A stretch of 64,000 nt of DNA from Arenibacter sp041392165 (GCA_041392165.1 JAWKMN010000004.1:337955-401954); one strand, 5' to 3'; counted from the stretch's first letter, positions 18,013 through 27,291 are shown. Made by a program: numbers and translations. Notes: generated from the letters alone by a model not told the origin.

Positions 18013-18043
18013 AAAGCCCCGTAAACATCGATCTACAGGGCTT
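18013..18043. terminator. Bidirectional terminator between convergent PIN and HTH genes
   Basis: AAAGCCCCGTA pairs with CTACAGGGCTTT, with one mismatch, and A and T tracts at the two ends. It is placed between two genes that end facing each other. Confidence 0.65.
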
Positions 18044-18104
18044 TTCAGCGCAGTGGTTATAGTAGGAAGGGTAACACTCCCCCGCACAATTGACCAATAC
18101 ATTT

Positions 18105-18503
18105 TTAAATCTTCTTCTTAAACTCCGAAAGTGCATTAACAATGGCGGACTCCAACTCCCTGTATTCCTCTTGAACATCGGTCTGGTAGACTATATTCTC
18201 CCCTATATTGTCCTTAGGAATAAACTCGTTGTCCTCTGTAAGAATCCATGCTGGATTATACCCTAGCGAGTAATAGTATAAAACCAATTTTATGGTGGTC
18301 AAGGATATGGCCCCGCGTTCTACATTGACCAAGGTATTATAGTCCATATCAAAACGTTCAGTAATTGATTTTATGGAAAATGCGCTTGAACGCTTGTTGC
18401 CGGTATCCTTTTCTACTAGTTCTTCGCGAATCATCCTTAAACGTTCGCTGATGTATGTGAAATCCTCAGTAGAGGCTCTCATCATCTCGTCAATATCTTT
18501 CAT
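18105..18503 (-). CDS. Helix-turn-helix regulator downstream of coupling-protein gene
   Basis: 132 residues. The middle portion (FSIKSITERFDMDYNTLVNVERGAIS, quoted as ITERFDMDYNTLVNVERG, about residues 45-62) has the shape of an XRE-type HTH. It is followed by LVLYYYSLGYNPAWIL, common in small Bacteroidetes phage or transposon regulators. The C-terminal tail is acidic. It is encoded 21 bases after the coupling-protein gene in the same operon, so a role controlling transfer genes is plausible. Confidence 0.7.
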   Translation of the reverse strand: MKDIDEMMRASTEDFTYISERLRMIREELVEKDTGNKRSSAFSIKSITERFDMDYNTLVNVERGAISLTTIKLVLYYYSLGYNPAWILTEDNEFIPKDNIGENIVYQTDVQEEYRELESAIVNALSEFKKKI

Positions 18504-18524
18504 ATTTTTAATTTTAAATATAGA

Positions 18525-21050
18525 TTATTCCTTATACATTTCTATAGGATAACTTGACAATAAGGTTTCCAAACTTTCCAAAGAATCAGTAAATATGTCT
18601 GTTTGGTTAACCGCAGAAACACTTTCAAAAGTAGGTGTTTCATATTGCCTACGAAAGGCATCTGCCAACTCCCTGCTGGATTTACTGCGGTATTTCTTCA
18701 TAAAATCTTTTGCAATGACTTCGTCCTTTTCCAGGGATGCCGCCACTTTATCGCCAATTTTGTGTTCGTCAAAAATAGCCAACTTTGGTTTATTTCCAGT
18801 ACAATGAACATATTCCCGTTCAACAAGCTCATTGATATCTTTGATCACCTTTAAAAAATTAGCATCCAGAATCCTATCTATTTCCTTGTCTATATACATG
18901 CGATTTACCAACGCAGTAATATAGTGCTCTATACGTGCTGTAGAACCGGAATCATCCTTTGTCAATTCCTCCAAATTTTGTAGATGGTCGAACAATTTTA
19001 GCTCATGGGCTAAAGGAACGAACTGCATTTGTTTTATATGATTATCGTATTGATCTGCTGCAAACTCCTTAATGTAAGCCGTATAAAAGTGCAAATAATT
19101 CGTTTGACCAAAATCGAGGTTCCGTACAACATCAAAAAAATCAAGGCTGTGTATCAGTTTCATCTTCGAATCCACTAGTTCCTGATGATTTTCACTTTTA
19201 AATTTGTTATGCACTGGCATTTCGTATTTCCCTTGAATTTTTTTGGATTCCATATTGGGTTTTAGCAACCCAAAACACAGTTTTTGTTCAATAGGGTTTT
19301 CAAAGGTGTCGGCTACAATGCCCCCAAAATAACCTGTAGACATACTGGTAATCTTGCTTTTTGGCAACAATTCCGAAAGAATGGTACTGAAATTTACAGT
19401 GGTGTCGTTGTTGGAAATTGCCTTGCTTTTTTTTCCTTGATGGATACGTCCAAATATCTCACTGATCCTACGGGCCGTTTCCCCTTTTGCAGCTCCACTG
19501 AACACATTGGAGCAGTTGTCAAAGATGACCTCTGCCAGTTCCCGGCCATAGTCGGCAATCAATTGTGTAATGCTTTGTATACCCAACACAGTGGCCACAT
19601 AATGAGATCTTCCGGTATCGATTATCTTACGAAGTCCCATAATAAAAACGGTTGGGAGTTCATCCAGGATAAGACCCAAAGGCCTACAGCCAGGTTTATT
19701 TACCACTTGCAAAACCTTATTAATATAGAGTCCTATGGGAGCGGCATAGATTTCGGAACGGTCGGGATTATTTTGAATACAGACTATTTTAGGTTTTTGT
19801 GGATTATTGATGTCCAACCTAAAATCGTTACCGGTCATGATGTAATAAATTTCCTTGCTGGCCAGCATGGAAAGGGATATTTGGGCGCTTGCGGTCTGAC
19901 CGGCCAATTGCTGGCCCGCTTGCCTCTCCATGGCATCCTTGAAAGGGATCATCAGACTGCGGACATCTACTTCCTTCATCATAATTTCCAACAAGTATTC
20001 GATGTTTATTGTAGATAAGGTTATGACATGTGGCAAAGTGCAGATATTCTCACCCGTCTCCTCGGATTTTTTCTTCAAGTACCAGATCAGTCCCGAAACA
20101 AAACTAATGGCGCTCTTGGAAAAGAAATCACTGCGCTTTATCCAATCTTTGTTCAGATTTTTCATGATAATTGTAGCGGCATCTGCGGCATCGGTCTGGT
20201 TTCGCATTAAATATGGGTCGATAGGGTTACAGCGATGCGATTTTTCTATATCATCAAAACTCAAAGTATAAAACTCGGGTAGTTTGGATTTTTCTTGGGC
20301 ATCGTTTGTGCACTCCTTTTTTCTTCGCCAATAGTTATAGGCAACCTTACTAAGCGTATCGAACTTAAAATCATATATCAACAGCGTAAAGTTTTTTTCT
20401 ATCATTTGCTCTATAATCTCTTCGATCAGCGCAAAGGATTTCCCACTACCTGGGGTTCCTATGACCAATAAGGCCCGGAATAAATTGACAAAATTGATCC
20501 ACCCTTTCCGCAGTTGCCCTTGGTATTGGTATTCATAGGGAATGTTTACGGAATACTCTGTATCTATGCGTTCTTCCATCTGCCGGAACGTTTCGTTCCG
20601 GTCGTTAAAAGGGTCATCCTCGGCATCATTGACAAAGTCCATCACTTGGAAAAGATGTACCGAACCAGAAACACAAAACAGGAAACCGATATTATATAAA
20701 ATCAAAGAGCACCAGAGCAAACTGATTTGGGAAGGTTTAAAATATCCTGTTATAAATAACAGTACACAGCCAATTCCAAAATACGTTAGGCCGGTCAAAA
20801 ATGATTTGCCCTCTTTTTTTCTGGGATTATATAGCATGACCGAACCTAAAATGAACATCAATAACATTGTTCTTCCCGGTAAGGGCTCTTGCAAAGGCTT
20901 AAATCGAATAAGGAAATTATGTATGATTTGTGAAAGTTGTGAATCCCATTCCAGATATTGCACGATCGGGTAATAGGCAATAAAGCCTATAATAGCAAAA
21001 AAGGTTACCGAAAGTAGCATGGCTGAGAATGCCAGATTCTTGTCGTTCAT
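18525..21050 (-). CDS. Type IV coupling protein (VirD4/TraG-like T4CP)
   Basis: 841 residues. The N-terminus has several membrane helices (about residues 9-30, 61-76, 86-102 and 109-130). A Walker A motif GTPGSGKS stands at 198-205 and a Walker B-like LGLILDELPTVFI near 460. The rest follows the RecA-like ATPase of Bacteroidetes coupling proteins, which are larger than VirD4. The protein links the relaxosome to the secretion channel. It heads a leftward pair with the HTH gene and is separated from the relaxase operon by all the cargo genes. Confidence 0.9.
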   Translation of the reverse strand: MNDKNLAFSAMLLSVTFFAIIGFIAYYPIVQYLEWDSQLSQIIHNFLIRFKPLQEPLPGRTMLLMFILGSVMLYNPRKKEGKSFLTGLTYFGIGCVLLFITGYFKPSQISLLWCSLILYNIGFLFCVSGSVHLFQVMDFVNDAEDDPFNDRNETFRQMEERIDTEYSVNIPYEYQYQGQLRKGWINFVNLFRALLVIGTPGSGKSFALIEEIIEQMIEKNFTLLIYDFKFDTLSKVAYNYWRRKKECTNDAQEKSKLPEFYTLSFDDIEKSHRCNPIDPYLMRNQTDAADAATIIMKNLNKDWIKRSDFFSKSAISFVSGLIWYLKKKSEETGENICTLPHVITLSTINIEYLLEIMMKEVDVRSLMIPFKDAMERQAGQQLAGQTASAQISLSMLASKEIYYIMTGNDFRLDINNPQKPKIVCIQNNPDRSEIYAAPIGLYINKVLQVVNKPGCRPLGLILDELPTVFIMGLRKIIDTGRSHYVATVLGIQSITQLIADYGRELAEVIFDNCSNVFSGAAKGETARRISEIFGRIHQGKKSKAISNNDTTVNFSTILSELLPKSKITSMSTGYFGGIVADTFENPIEQKLCFGLLKPNMESKKIQGKYEMPVHNKFKSENHQELVDSKMKLIHSLDFFDVVRNLDFGQTNYLHFYTAYIKEFAADQYDNHIKQMQFVPLAHELKLFDHLQNLEELTKDDSGSTARIEHYITALVNRMYIDKEIDRILDANFLKVIKDINELVEREYVHCTGNKPKLAIFDEHKIGDKVAASLEKDEVIAKDFMKKYRSKSSRELADAFRRQYETPTFESVSAVNQTDIFTDSLESLETLLSSYPIEMYKE

Positions 21051-21124
21051 AATGAAACTAAGGTGTTATAAATTTACCTAGTACAGATTGTCCTTTAATT
21101 CTTCTAATAAGGCGTCTATGAGTA

Positions 21125-22681
21125 TCATTCTATCAAGTTTTGTAAGTTATTGTTCTTCTTTATTCTGTCATTCCTTTTTTCAGAAGCAAGGGTGGCTTTT
21201 TTCTTTAAATGTGCGCTAATTTCATTTAAGGGAATGGTATAATTATATTCCAATCCAAAATCGCATTCCACGCTATTGTTGTGTACAGCTTTTATGATAC
21301 CAACGTAAAGAGCATCATTAGAGCCTATTGTTGTTTTCAATTCAATTTGATCACCGATGACCATAACATCTGCGCTTACAGTCTCCATTTTGACATATTT
21401 GGCCTTCTTGGAGTCCCTAAGGTCATCATTCCAATCCTTGCCTTTAGATTTATGGATAGTGACTGGGAACGGTAGATAAAAATCGGTAATGGTTTCTATC
21501 AAGGATTTGAACAGATTTTTTCCTCTTTCAAGCTGATCGTTATTTATGATTTCTGGTAAGCAAAATTTCAATACAATCTTGTCCGTAAATCTTACCCATT
21601 TGATCGAATTCGACATAAGCTTATCCCATTCTATAAGGGAAGTTAATTTTTGCTCCAGCAAGGTGATAGGATTGGTCAGTTGATCCGCGACTTTTGAGGT
21701 GTTGTTAAAAGTTAGGCTTACATTTCCGTGGCTATATGAACTTTCCAAATATACAGTTGGATTAAAGCGGTTGATAAGGCTACTAAACAACTTAAGGTCA
21801 AACTCGAAACCTTTGATATCATTGTCCATTATGGATATCATGGATACACTGTTTGTCTTAAGGTAAGGTTCGGTTAGTTGACCGAAGAAATCTAACTTTT
21901 TTTGATACACGTTGCCACTAAAGGATACATAAAAATTATCTGGACTACCATGTAGTTCATGGTAGGAGAGGAGGTCTATGCCACTTTCCCCGACTACAAT
22001 TTTGTATGGATTCTTGATGGGATTGGAATAAAATAGGAAATGATCTTTTTGGTTCAAGACTAGGCGAAACTTCTTAATTCTATTGTCCCTCCTACTTCTA
22101 TATGTTTTGTTGTAAAGGATATAATTTTGGGGATGGTCGTTCAAATCGTACTTTGGAAAGGCAATGTTGGCGAACTGATAGCCATTTTCCACAGTGGGAT
22201 ACGCATTATAAATACGGCCCTTAAATATAGGGCCGTTTAAAGTTGTCTTGGAAATACCCCGTTGTAGCCTTAGATAACTTGAATTCCGTAATGGAACAAT
22301 GGTAAAATTATCCTCCAAGGATTTTCTCACGGTATTGGTATCTCTAACTTCCATAGGTATATCTCCAATATAACCAGTCCAGTTCACAATTTCTAGTCCG
22401 GCCTGAACGGCTTTATAAAAATTAATGTTACGCTTCATCAAGTACATAAAGAAAAGCCCTTTGTCCTGGGAATCATTTCGGTTAAAATAGGTTACGGGTT
22501 CCCTGGCCATTTGTAGAACAATGCGATCATTGTCGTTCTTAAATTCCATGGAACCTGCACTTTTTTTTATCAATTTGTACCCATTTTGATGTAGGTGCAT
22601 CGGAAAATTGGCCTCAGTATTGATTTTTGAAATCAATCTTTTATAATATTCAGGGTCATCTAGGTAGTTAGGACTTTGCAT
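21125..22681 (-). CDS. Toprim-domain primase-like protein (DUF3991-like)
   Basis: 518 residues. A central Toprim-like region is visible: VVGESGIDLLSYHEL (acidic E in the first strand) and SMISIMDNDIKGFEFDLKL (the D-x-D of the second). The N-terminal portion resembles the DUF3991/CHC2-associated part of mobile-element primases. The C-terminal ~150 residues include KGKDWNDDLRD, the usual motif following Toprim in this family, and a beta-rich end. It probably acts in replication of the transferred strand. The next gene on this strand is the coupling protein, 74 bases on. Confidence 0.75.
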   Translation of the reverse strand: MQSPNYLDDPEYYKRLISKINTEANFPMHLHQNGYKLIKKSAGSMEFKNDNDRIVLQMAREPVTYFNRNDSQDKGLFFMYLMKRNINFYKAVQAGLEIVNWTGYIGDIPMEVRDTNTVRKSLEDNFTIVPLRNSSYLRLQRGISKTTLNGPIFKGRIYNAYPTVENGYQFANIAFPKYDLNDHPQNYILYNKTYRSRRDNRIKKFRLVLNQKDHFLFYSNPIKNPYKIVVGESGIDLLSYHELHGSPDNFYVSFSGNVYQKKLDFFGQLTEPYLKTNSVSMISIMDNDIKGFEFDLKLFSSLINRFNPTVYLESSYSHGNVSLTFNNTSKVADQLTNPITLLEQKLTSLIEWDKLMSNSIKWVRFTDKIVLKFCLPEIINNDQLERGKNLFKSLIETITDFYLPFPVTIHKSKGKDWNDDLRDSKKAKYVKMETVSADVMVIGDQIELKTTIGSNDALYVGIIKAVHNNSVECDFGLEYNYTIPLNEISAHLKKKATLASEKRNDRIKKNNNLQNLIE

Positions 22682-22693
22682 AGGAAGGATGTA

Positions 22694-22726
22694 AAATGGC
22701 CGACATGCTTGGCGTGTCGGCCATTT
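22694..22726 (-). terminator. Strong hairpin terminator
   Basis: AAATGGCCGACA (22694-22705) and TGTCGGCCATTT (22715-22726) form a perfect 12-bp stem with a 9-base loop. It is 21 bases after the stop of the DUF3945-like gene and just before the Toprim gene start. Confidence 0.75.
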
Positions 22727-22747
22727 GCTTGAATTAGTATAACTGAG

Positions 22748-23590
22748 TTACATGCTTATGGCGTTTTTAGGCTGTTTCTTTTTTTTTTCGCCGTCAATGG
22801 TTTTGTTCTCCTTGGCCTCTTTATCCAAAACATTGGTTTTGTCCAAATTTTTGTAAAGAAAACGTTGGTTTTTAGCACTCCATCGAACCATATAGGTCAA
22901 AGGTCCTTTTTGTGTCTTTCGAATGGTGATCTTCACTTCTTCCCCTTTGTTCAAAATATCTGCCTGTTGCTTGGTCAATATTTGTCCCAGAACATACATA
23001 TTTGCTGACACAGCCGATTTTGTACGGATATCGTTCAGTTTTGGCTCGTAATAGGCCAGTTTTTGGAACGTATCGCCGCTCAAGGAAGTGCCAGTAAACT
23101 GAATGGTCTTGCCTTCTTGTACCATGGCATGGTATTCATCCTTGGTAAATTGATATTGAAAGGCATTGGCATCTTCAAGTTTAACCTGTTCTTTACGTTT
23201 GATCTGTACATCCAGTCTGGATCCGTAAGTGGAGTTGTATAGCATTTGGACCATCTTGACAGTTTCCTTTAATTTGCCGTCGTTGATGTACGTTGTCTCG
23301 ATCAACTGCTCCTTACCTTCTAGAATTGACTCTTGAATGTTGGGTTCCAACTTCTCAAAACTTATGTAAGCCCCTTCCAAGCGTCTTTTTACGTCAGCCT
23401 CGGCAAATTGTTGGTCCTTGTTTTTCATAACCTCCACATTCCTGCTGTCCTTCAACATTTCAAAGGATGGATTATTACCGGCTTTTATTTTGAAGGTTTT
23501 ATCGTCTATAGATATCGCTTCGGCCTTTTGCCAAACCTGATTGACATTGACGAATACTTTTTGAATCGTGTTTTTTACTTGATTTTCCAT
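22748..23590 (-). CDS. DUF3945/DUF4099-like mobile-element protein
   Basis: 280 residues, soluble, lysine-rich at the C-terminus (GEKKKKQPKNAISM). Two similar segments, YQFTKDEYHAMVQEGKTIQF (about 142-161) and ILTKQQADILNKGEEVKI (about 208-225), match the pattern 'LT..Q...L..G..I' repeated in DUF3945/DUF4099 proteins. These proteins are abundant in Bacteroidetes conjugative elements and are thought to be involved in DNA processing, though no activity is established. It is flanked by two Toprim-like genes on the same strand. The upstream spacer carries a 24-base direct repeat. Confidence 0.65.
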   Translation of the reverse strand: MENQVKNTIQKVFVNVNQVWQKAEAISIDDKTFKIKAGNNPSFEMLKDSRNVEVMKNKDQQFAEADVKRRLEGAYISFEKLEPNIQESILEGKEQLIETTYINDGKLKETVKMVQMLYNSTYGSRLDVQIKRKEQVKLEDANAFQYQFTKDEYHAMVQEGKTIQFTGTSLSGDTFQKLAYYEPKLNDIRTKSAVSANMYVLGQILTKQQADILNKGEEVKITIRKTQKGPLTYMVRWSAKNQRFLYKNLDKTNVLDKEAKENKTIDGEKKKKQPKNAISM

Positions 23591-23594
23591 TTTT

Positions 23595-23682
23595 GAGTGA
23601 TTTTTAATTGTTACGGAATTTGAATTTGTTACTTTTGAATAACTTTCAAATCAGGAGTGATTTGTGAGTTACGGAATTTGAA
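23595..23682. repeat. Two-part direct repeat upstream of the DUF3945-like gene
   Basis: GAGTGATTT plus GTTACGGAATTTGAA occurs at 23595-23603/23610-23624 and again at 23655-23663/23668-23682, 60 bases apart. It occupies most of the spacer and ends five bases from the start codon of the minus-strand gene, so it could bind a regulator or be part of the leader. Confidence 0.5.
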
Positions 23683-23688
23683 GGAAAG

Positions 23689-23704
23689 AGGGCGGGAGCG
23701 CCCT
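23689..23704. terminator. Short GC hairpin terminator
   Basis: AGGGCG (23689-23694) pairs with CGCCCT (23699-23704). It lies nine bases past the stop of the Toprim-like gene at 23714. The T-run is better on the plus strand, so direction is uncertain. Confidence 0.5.
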
Positions 23705-23713
23705 TTTTCCATT

Positions 23714-24937
23714 TTATAATGCGATTCTATATTCTTTCAAATGCACCTCCTTCCCTTCATTAGCTTGGTTTTGGGTATCTTCCCATTCAGTATACCAATT
23801 GTCAGACTTTGGCTTTAGAATATCTATTGTCTTGTTCAGATAATTTTTGTAATACGACCAGACCAATAATTTAATGGCGTTGGATTCCATGGGTAAGCGG
23901 ACTTTAATGTCTTCATTGTCCTTGGAAACCAGAATACTATATTTGTTCAGCCTGTTTTGGTCGATGATTTTGTTGAAATTCAAAAAGCTTTGGGCCAAGT
24001 CTTGGTTATAGCGTCTGGTATGGTCGTAGAAGCGGGAGAAGGATTTTTCTTTACCCATGGGGAAGCGTAATAGCATATCCCTATCGGTCAAGGTCAAATT
24101 AAAATCGGAATCCTTTGTATATGATATAAAATGGAGGTCCCGAAAATAGCCCTCAATTTTTTTATTTCCCGTGAAGCTTAAAAAGAGTTTGTCCACTTTC
24201 GTTAGCCTTTGTATCTGGAAAAGTAAATCGGTCGTCTGGGAATTTATCGCTCCCAATGCCATATATACTACATTTTTTAATTGGAATTTTTTATGGAATG
24301 CCAAAGCTTCCTTAGGATCTTTAAAAAGAAAAAGGCCCTCTATTCTCTTTGGAATATTGGAGTACCAAAGGGAGTGTTTTATAGCTGACTCTTTATAAGG
24401 AACTACTTCTTTGTCCGTATCTAGGAAATATCCGCAGACCTCGTTCTGCAGATTGAACAAAGGAAATAGCGGACCACCTTCATGATTTTGGAAAACACGC
24501 CCCGAAAAGGGCATAGAGCTTTCCACATCATGATATAGGTCTTTGGAAGTATCTTGGAGTGGTGACCTGTAGGATAGAAAGTGATTATAATCCTTTGGTA
24601 CTATTTTTAGATTGGATTCCGGGTTATTGGATATTAGAAGGGTTATGGTTTTCAATACTTTGTTATATAGGCTATCTACCTTATCCCATATCAGGTCCTT
24701 GCCGATCCCTTCAACCTTTGATACATGCTCAGTAATCAGGTCGGATGCGGATAGTTTTTCCTGTGGCCGTTGCACCTTATAATAAAAATATCCTTTTTCA
24801 GTATTTATGACCACATAGTGCTCACCGCCCTTTTTGAATATATGGTGGGTACTATCGGTTTGTACTAGTTGGAACCCCAAATGTTCAAAGAGTTTTGGAA
24901 GGTGTATTAGGTGGTCTTCTATAAGCCAGTTGTTCAT
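23714..24937 (-). CDS. Toprim/CHC2-like mobile-element protein, degenerate paralogue
   Basis: 407 residues from the ATG at 24935-24937 (MNNWLIEDH). The frame is open to 25021 but would then overlap the divergent M23 gene. The layout parallels the gene at 21125: an N-terminal zinc-finger-like region (YFYYKVQRPQEKLSASDLI), a middle segment (RIEGLFLFKDPKEALAFHKK) where a Toprim strand is expected, and KVDKLFLSFTGNK. The clear acidic Toprim motif is missing, so this copy may be inactive as a primase. Divergent transcription from the M23 gene is separated by 62 bases. Confidence 0.6.
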   Translation of the reverse strand: MNNWLIEDHLIHLPKLFEHLGFQLVQTDSTHHIFKKGGEHYVVINTEKGYFYYKVQRPQEKLSASDLITEHVSKVEGIGKDLIWDKVDSLYNKVLKTITLLISNNPESNLKIVPKDYNHFLSYRSPLQDTSKDLYHDVESSMPFSGRVFQNHEGGPLFPLFNLQNEVCGYFLDTDKEVVPYKESAIKHSLWYSNIPKRIEGLFLFKDPKEALAFHKKFQLKNVVYMALGAINSQTTDLLFQIQRLTKVDKLFLSFTGNKKIEGYFRDLHFISYTKDSDFNLTLTDRDMLLRFPMGKEKSFSRFYDHTRRYNQDLAQSFLNFNKIIDQNRLNKYSILVSKDNEDIKVRLPMESNAIKLLVWSYYKNYLNKTIDILKPKSDNWYTEWEDTQNQANEGKEVHLKEYRIAL

Positions 24938-24952
24938 CTTGTCTAGGAATAT

Positions 24953-24982
24953 TTGCTTATTTGTATTTAAATAATAACTTTG
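24953..24982 (+). promoter_or_regulatory. Bacteroidota-type promoter for the M23 peptidase gene
   Basis: TTG at 24953-24955 and TAACTTTG at 24975-24982 are separated by 19 bases, matching the TTG-N19-TAnnTTTG consensus. The -7 box ends 17 bases before the ATG at 25000. Confidence 0.6.
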
Positions 24983-24999
24983 TGTATAAATACAAATAT

Positions 25000-25839
25000 A
25001 TGACTTTTTTCGAACCCACAACTTATTGGAGGAAAAAATTGAACATCACCAAACCGGAAACGGATAAAACCTGGGGTAGGAGAGAGCTAGCTTATTTTCT
25101 TTTTCTAATTCTCATGTGCCTGTTCTATATAATATGGCACAGTGCGGATATTTCAACACAACGACTTAAGGACACCGCAATAACAATGGACCTGTATGAA
25201 GAACGCCTTCAAATTAATTTAGAATCTACATTAAAGGATTCGGTCCTTGTAGAAAGGGAACGTAATGATTTGCTAATGGCAATTGAAGAACGAATAGTTG
25301 CATTTTTATACCAAATTCCTGATTTTTCCTATATTGGTTCTTTAGAGACATACCTAAAATACCGACCTCAGTTGCTAGAGCAATTTCCATCTGCAGTTCC
25401 GTTGGAGAAAGGCAACTATTCTGTTACGAGCAACTATGGCATTCGCATCCATCCAATTTCTGAAAAAAAGAAAAAACACTATGGAATCGATTTGGCCACC
25501 GCGAGTGGAAAATATGTTTATGCATCGGCATCAGGTACCATTAAGGATATCTTATATTCAAAAAAAGGCTACGGTACGCATATTATCATTAAACATCGCT
25601 TCGGTTTTGAAACTTTATATGGACATCTAAATAAAGTGCTTGTCCAAAAAGGTCAAAGGGTAAAACAACATGAAATCATTGGTACGGTGGGTAGTACTGG
25701 AAGCTCCACTGGAAGCCATCTACACTATGAGATACTGAAGAACATGCTACAAATAGACCCAAAACTTTCATTCAATCTAAAGAAGAATATTTATAGCCAT
25801 TTAATTAAATCAAACACCATCAAAGATGGAGTGGAGTAA
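25000..25839 (+). CDS. M23 family metallopeptidase (LytM-like), membrane-anchored
   Basis: 279 residues from ATG at 25000; a TTG at 24961 is inside the promoter and is rejected. One membrane helix is at about residues 27-45, followed by a coiled-coil stretch and the M23 domain (about 130-250). Metal ligands are visible in HYGIDLA (HxxxD) and HLHYE (HxH). Family members cut peptidoglycan cross-links. In a conjugative element such an enzyme would open the wall for the mating channel. It is the last recognisable transfer-related gene before chromosomal genes begin. Confidence 0.88.
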   Translation: MTFFEPTTYWRKKLNITKPETDKTWGRRELAYFLFLILMCLFYIIWHSADISTQRLKDTAITMDLYEERLQINLESTLKDSVLVERERNDLLMAIEERIVAFLYQIPDFSYIGSLETYLKYRPQLLEQFPSAVPLEKGNYSVTSNYGIRIHPISEKKKKHYGIDLATASGKYVYASASGTIKDILYSKKGYGTHIIIKHRFGFETLYGHLNKVLVQKGQRVKQHEIIGTVGSTGSSTGSHLHYEILKNMLQIDPKLSFNLKKNIYSHLIKSNTIKDGVE

Positions 25840-26301
25840 AAGAAAGTGGTGGATTCAATATTCTAAATTTAAGTATAGTTATACACCTAAAAAAAAGTAT
25901 TAAGGGGTCTACTCCTAAAATCGTATTTTTTGAATATAAAATAACAGATGTTAGAATCAGATATTACCTAGTGCCCAACTGGTTTTTTTGTAGATAGGGG
26001 AAAAACGACTGGACAGCTTCTAAGCAATTTTCAAAGGAGTGGCAAAGGGATTGGTGTATGCCAAAAGTGATTTTAAATATCATGGTTATACCACTGTTTA
26101 TAATTTAAATAGGATATCTATGTTGACTGTTGCCAGAATCAGGAGCTCGATCCAAAAATATAAAATAACTAATTTTGGTTATGGCTTAACCTAATTATTA
26201 GATTTCATCTCTATAATAAGTATTTTCATAAATATCTATAACATGAACACGAGACCTTCTTAAAGCTATCGTGTTGGGAATCTAAATACCTTGAATAATC
26301 T
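25840..26301. other. Spacer at probable right part of the conjugative element
   Basis: 462 bases, AT-rich, without a convincing gene. One frame (about 26030-26195) stays open for 55 codons without a recognisable motif. No integrase, tRNA end or direct repeat marks a clear element boundary, although the change from transfer genes to ordinary regulators happens here. Confidence 0.4.
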
Positions 26302-26922
26302 TTAAACATTATAAAGTGCATCAGCCAATTCGTTTTTTTTGTGTCGGCTCAATGGTACCTGTGTTCCAGCTACTTGAACAATTTTACTGTTAAATTTTTC
26401 AATTTTCTCCAAATTCACGATATAGGATTTGTGTATCCTTAGGAATTTATCCCCTGGCAACTGTTTTTCAAAGGATTTCATAGTAGAAAGTATAACGATA
26501 TTACCTTCATTGGTCACCAATTTAACATAATCACCAAGAGCTTCGATCCATTTAATATCGTTTAGTACTACCTTTCCTTTCCGCTGCACACGAAAAAATT
26601 CCTTACCATTTAAGTCAAGAAATCGAAACTGATCGTAATGGGTAATACCCTTAATAATTTCAAGGTATGGTTCCATGAATGCCCTATGGGTATTCAACGG
26701 GTCATAGTCTTTAGGAAACTTCAGTTTTGACCAATAGTTGGCATTCTGTATGGGTGCCTGAAAAAGATCTATGAAAGATTTTCTCTTCATAATTGCTTCA
26801 CGCTCTTGTAACAACGAGAAACTTTTTATTTGTACGTTTTTTTGATAGATGAATAGGACCAAGGAAAATATTAAAAGAGGAAAATAAAGTATTGCGAAAA
26901 TTTTAAATACCTTTTTCCACAT
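26302..26922 (-). CDS. Membrane-anchored LytTR DNA-binding protein
   Basis: 206 residues. A membrane helix is at about residues 8-26. Residues 30-115 look like a shortened extracytoplasmic sensor: FRFLDLNGKEFFRVQR resembles the end of the sensor domain of membrane kinases. The LytTR DNA-binding domain follows at once (about 118-206) with NDIKWIEALGDYVKL and RIHKSYIVNLEKIEKF. A kinase or receiver domain is absent and there is no second membrane helix between sensor and LytTR. As drawn, both parts would lie on the same side of the membrane, so the architecture may come from an internal deletion. Membrane-bound LytTR proteins do occur, so a functional regulator is possible. Confidence 0.7.
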   Translation of the reverse strand: MWKKVFKIFAILYFPLLIFSLVLFIYQKNVQIKSFSLLQEREAIMKRKSFIDLFQAPIQNANYWSKLKFPKDYDPLNTHRAFMEPYLEIIKGITHYDQFRFLDLNGKEFFRVQRKGKVVLNDIKWIEALGDYVKLVTNEGNIVILSTMKSFEKQLPGDKFLRIHKSYIVNLEKIEKFNSKIVQVAGTQVPLSRHKKNELADALYNV

Positions 26923-27291
26923 AAAATCAACCTATTAAATTTTTTCGCTTATTGTACAAATAACACATTGGATTGTAGGATTGTAAGTACACTAAAATAA
27001 GAAATATTCAGATTGTCGGATAGTGTTTCGTTATTATTATTAAATTTTTATGTTGTTATACCCTATACTTTTTAGGCTTGCTACTCTTTATTTTAAATCT
27101 CGTGGATTATTAAATTCTTATAGTGTGCTATTTTTGAATTTAATTTTTTTAACTTATGAAGTAGAAGGGGTTATATTTGAAAGATATAGTTCTTATTATA
27201 AAAGTTTCACAATCTTCATAATTTTTCAATTTTAGTTTAATGTCAGACTTATGTTTATTTACTATTTTTGATAAACCCGCAAATTACCAGA
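26923..27291. other. AT-rich spacer between divergent regulators
   Basis: 369 bases. It must contain promoters for the LytTR gene and for the Crp/Fnr gene. A 61-codon frame (27050-27235) is hydrophobic, low-complexity, and not supported as a gene. Confidence 0.4.

Noticed and set aside
19284..20018. 244-codon ORF antisense to the coupling protein gene
   Set aside because: Shadow of a well-supported ATPase gene; no recognisable protein features.
25840..26301. Element boundary (att site) next to the M23 gene
   Set aside because: No direct repeat, integrase or tRNA end could be found; the boundary is left undefined.
27050..27235. 61-codon hydrophobic ORF between the regulators
   Set aside because: Low-complexity AT-rich translation in a promoter region.
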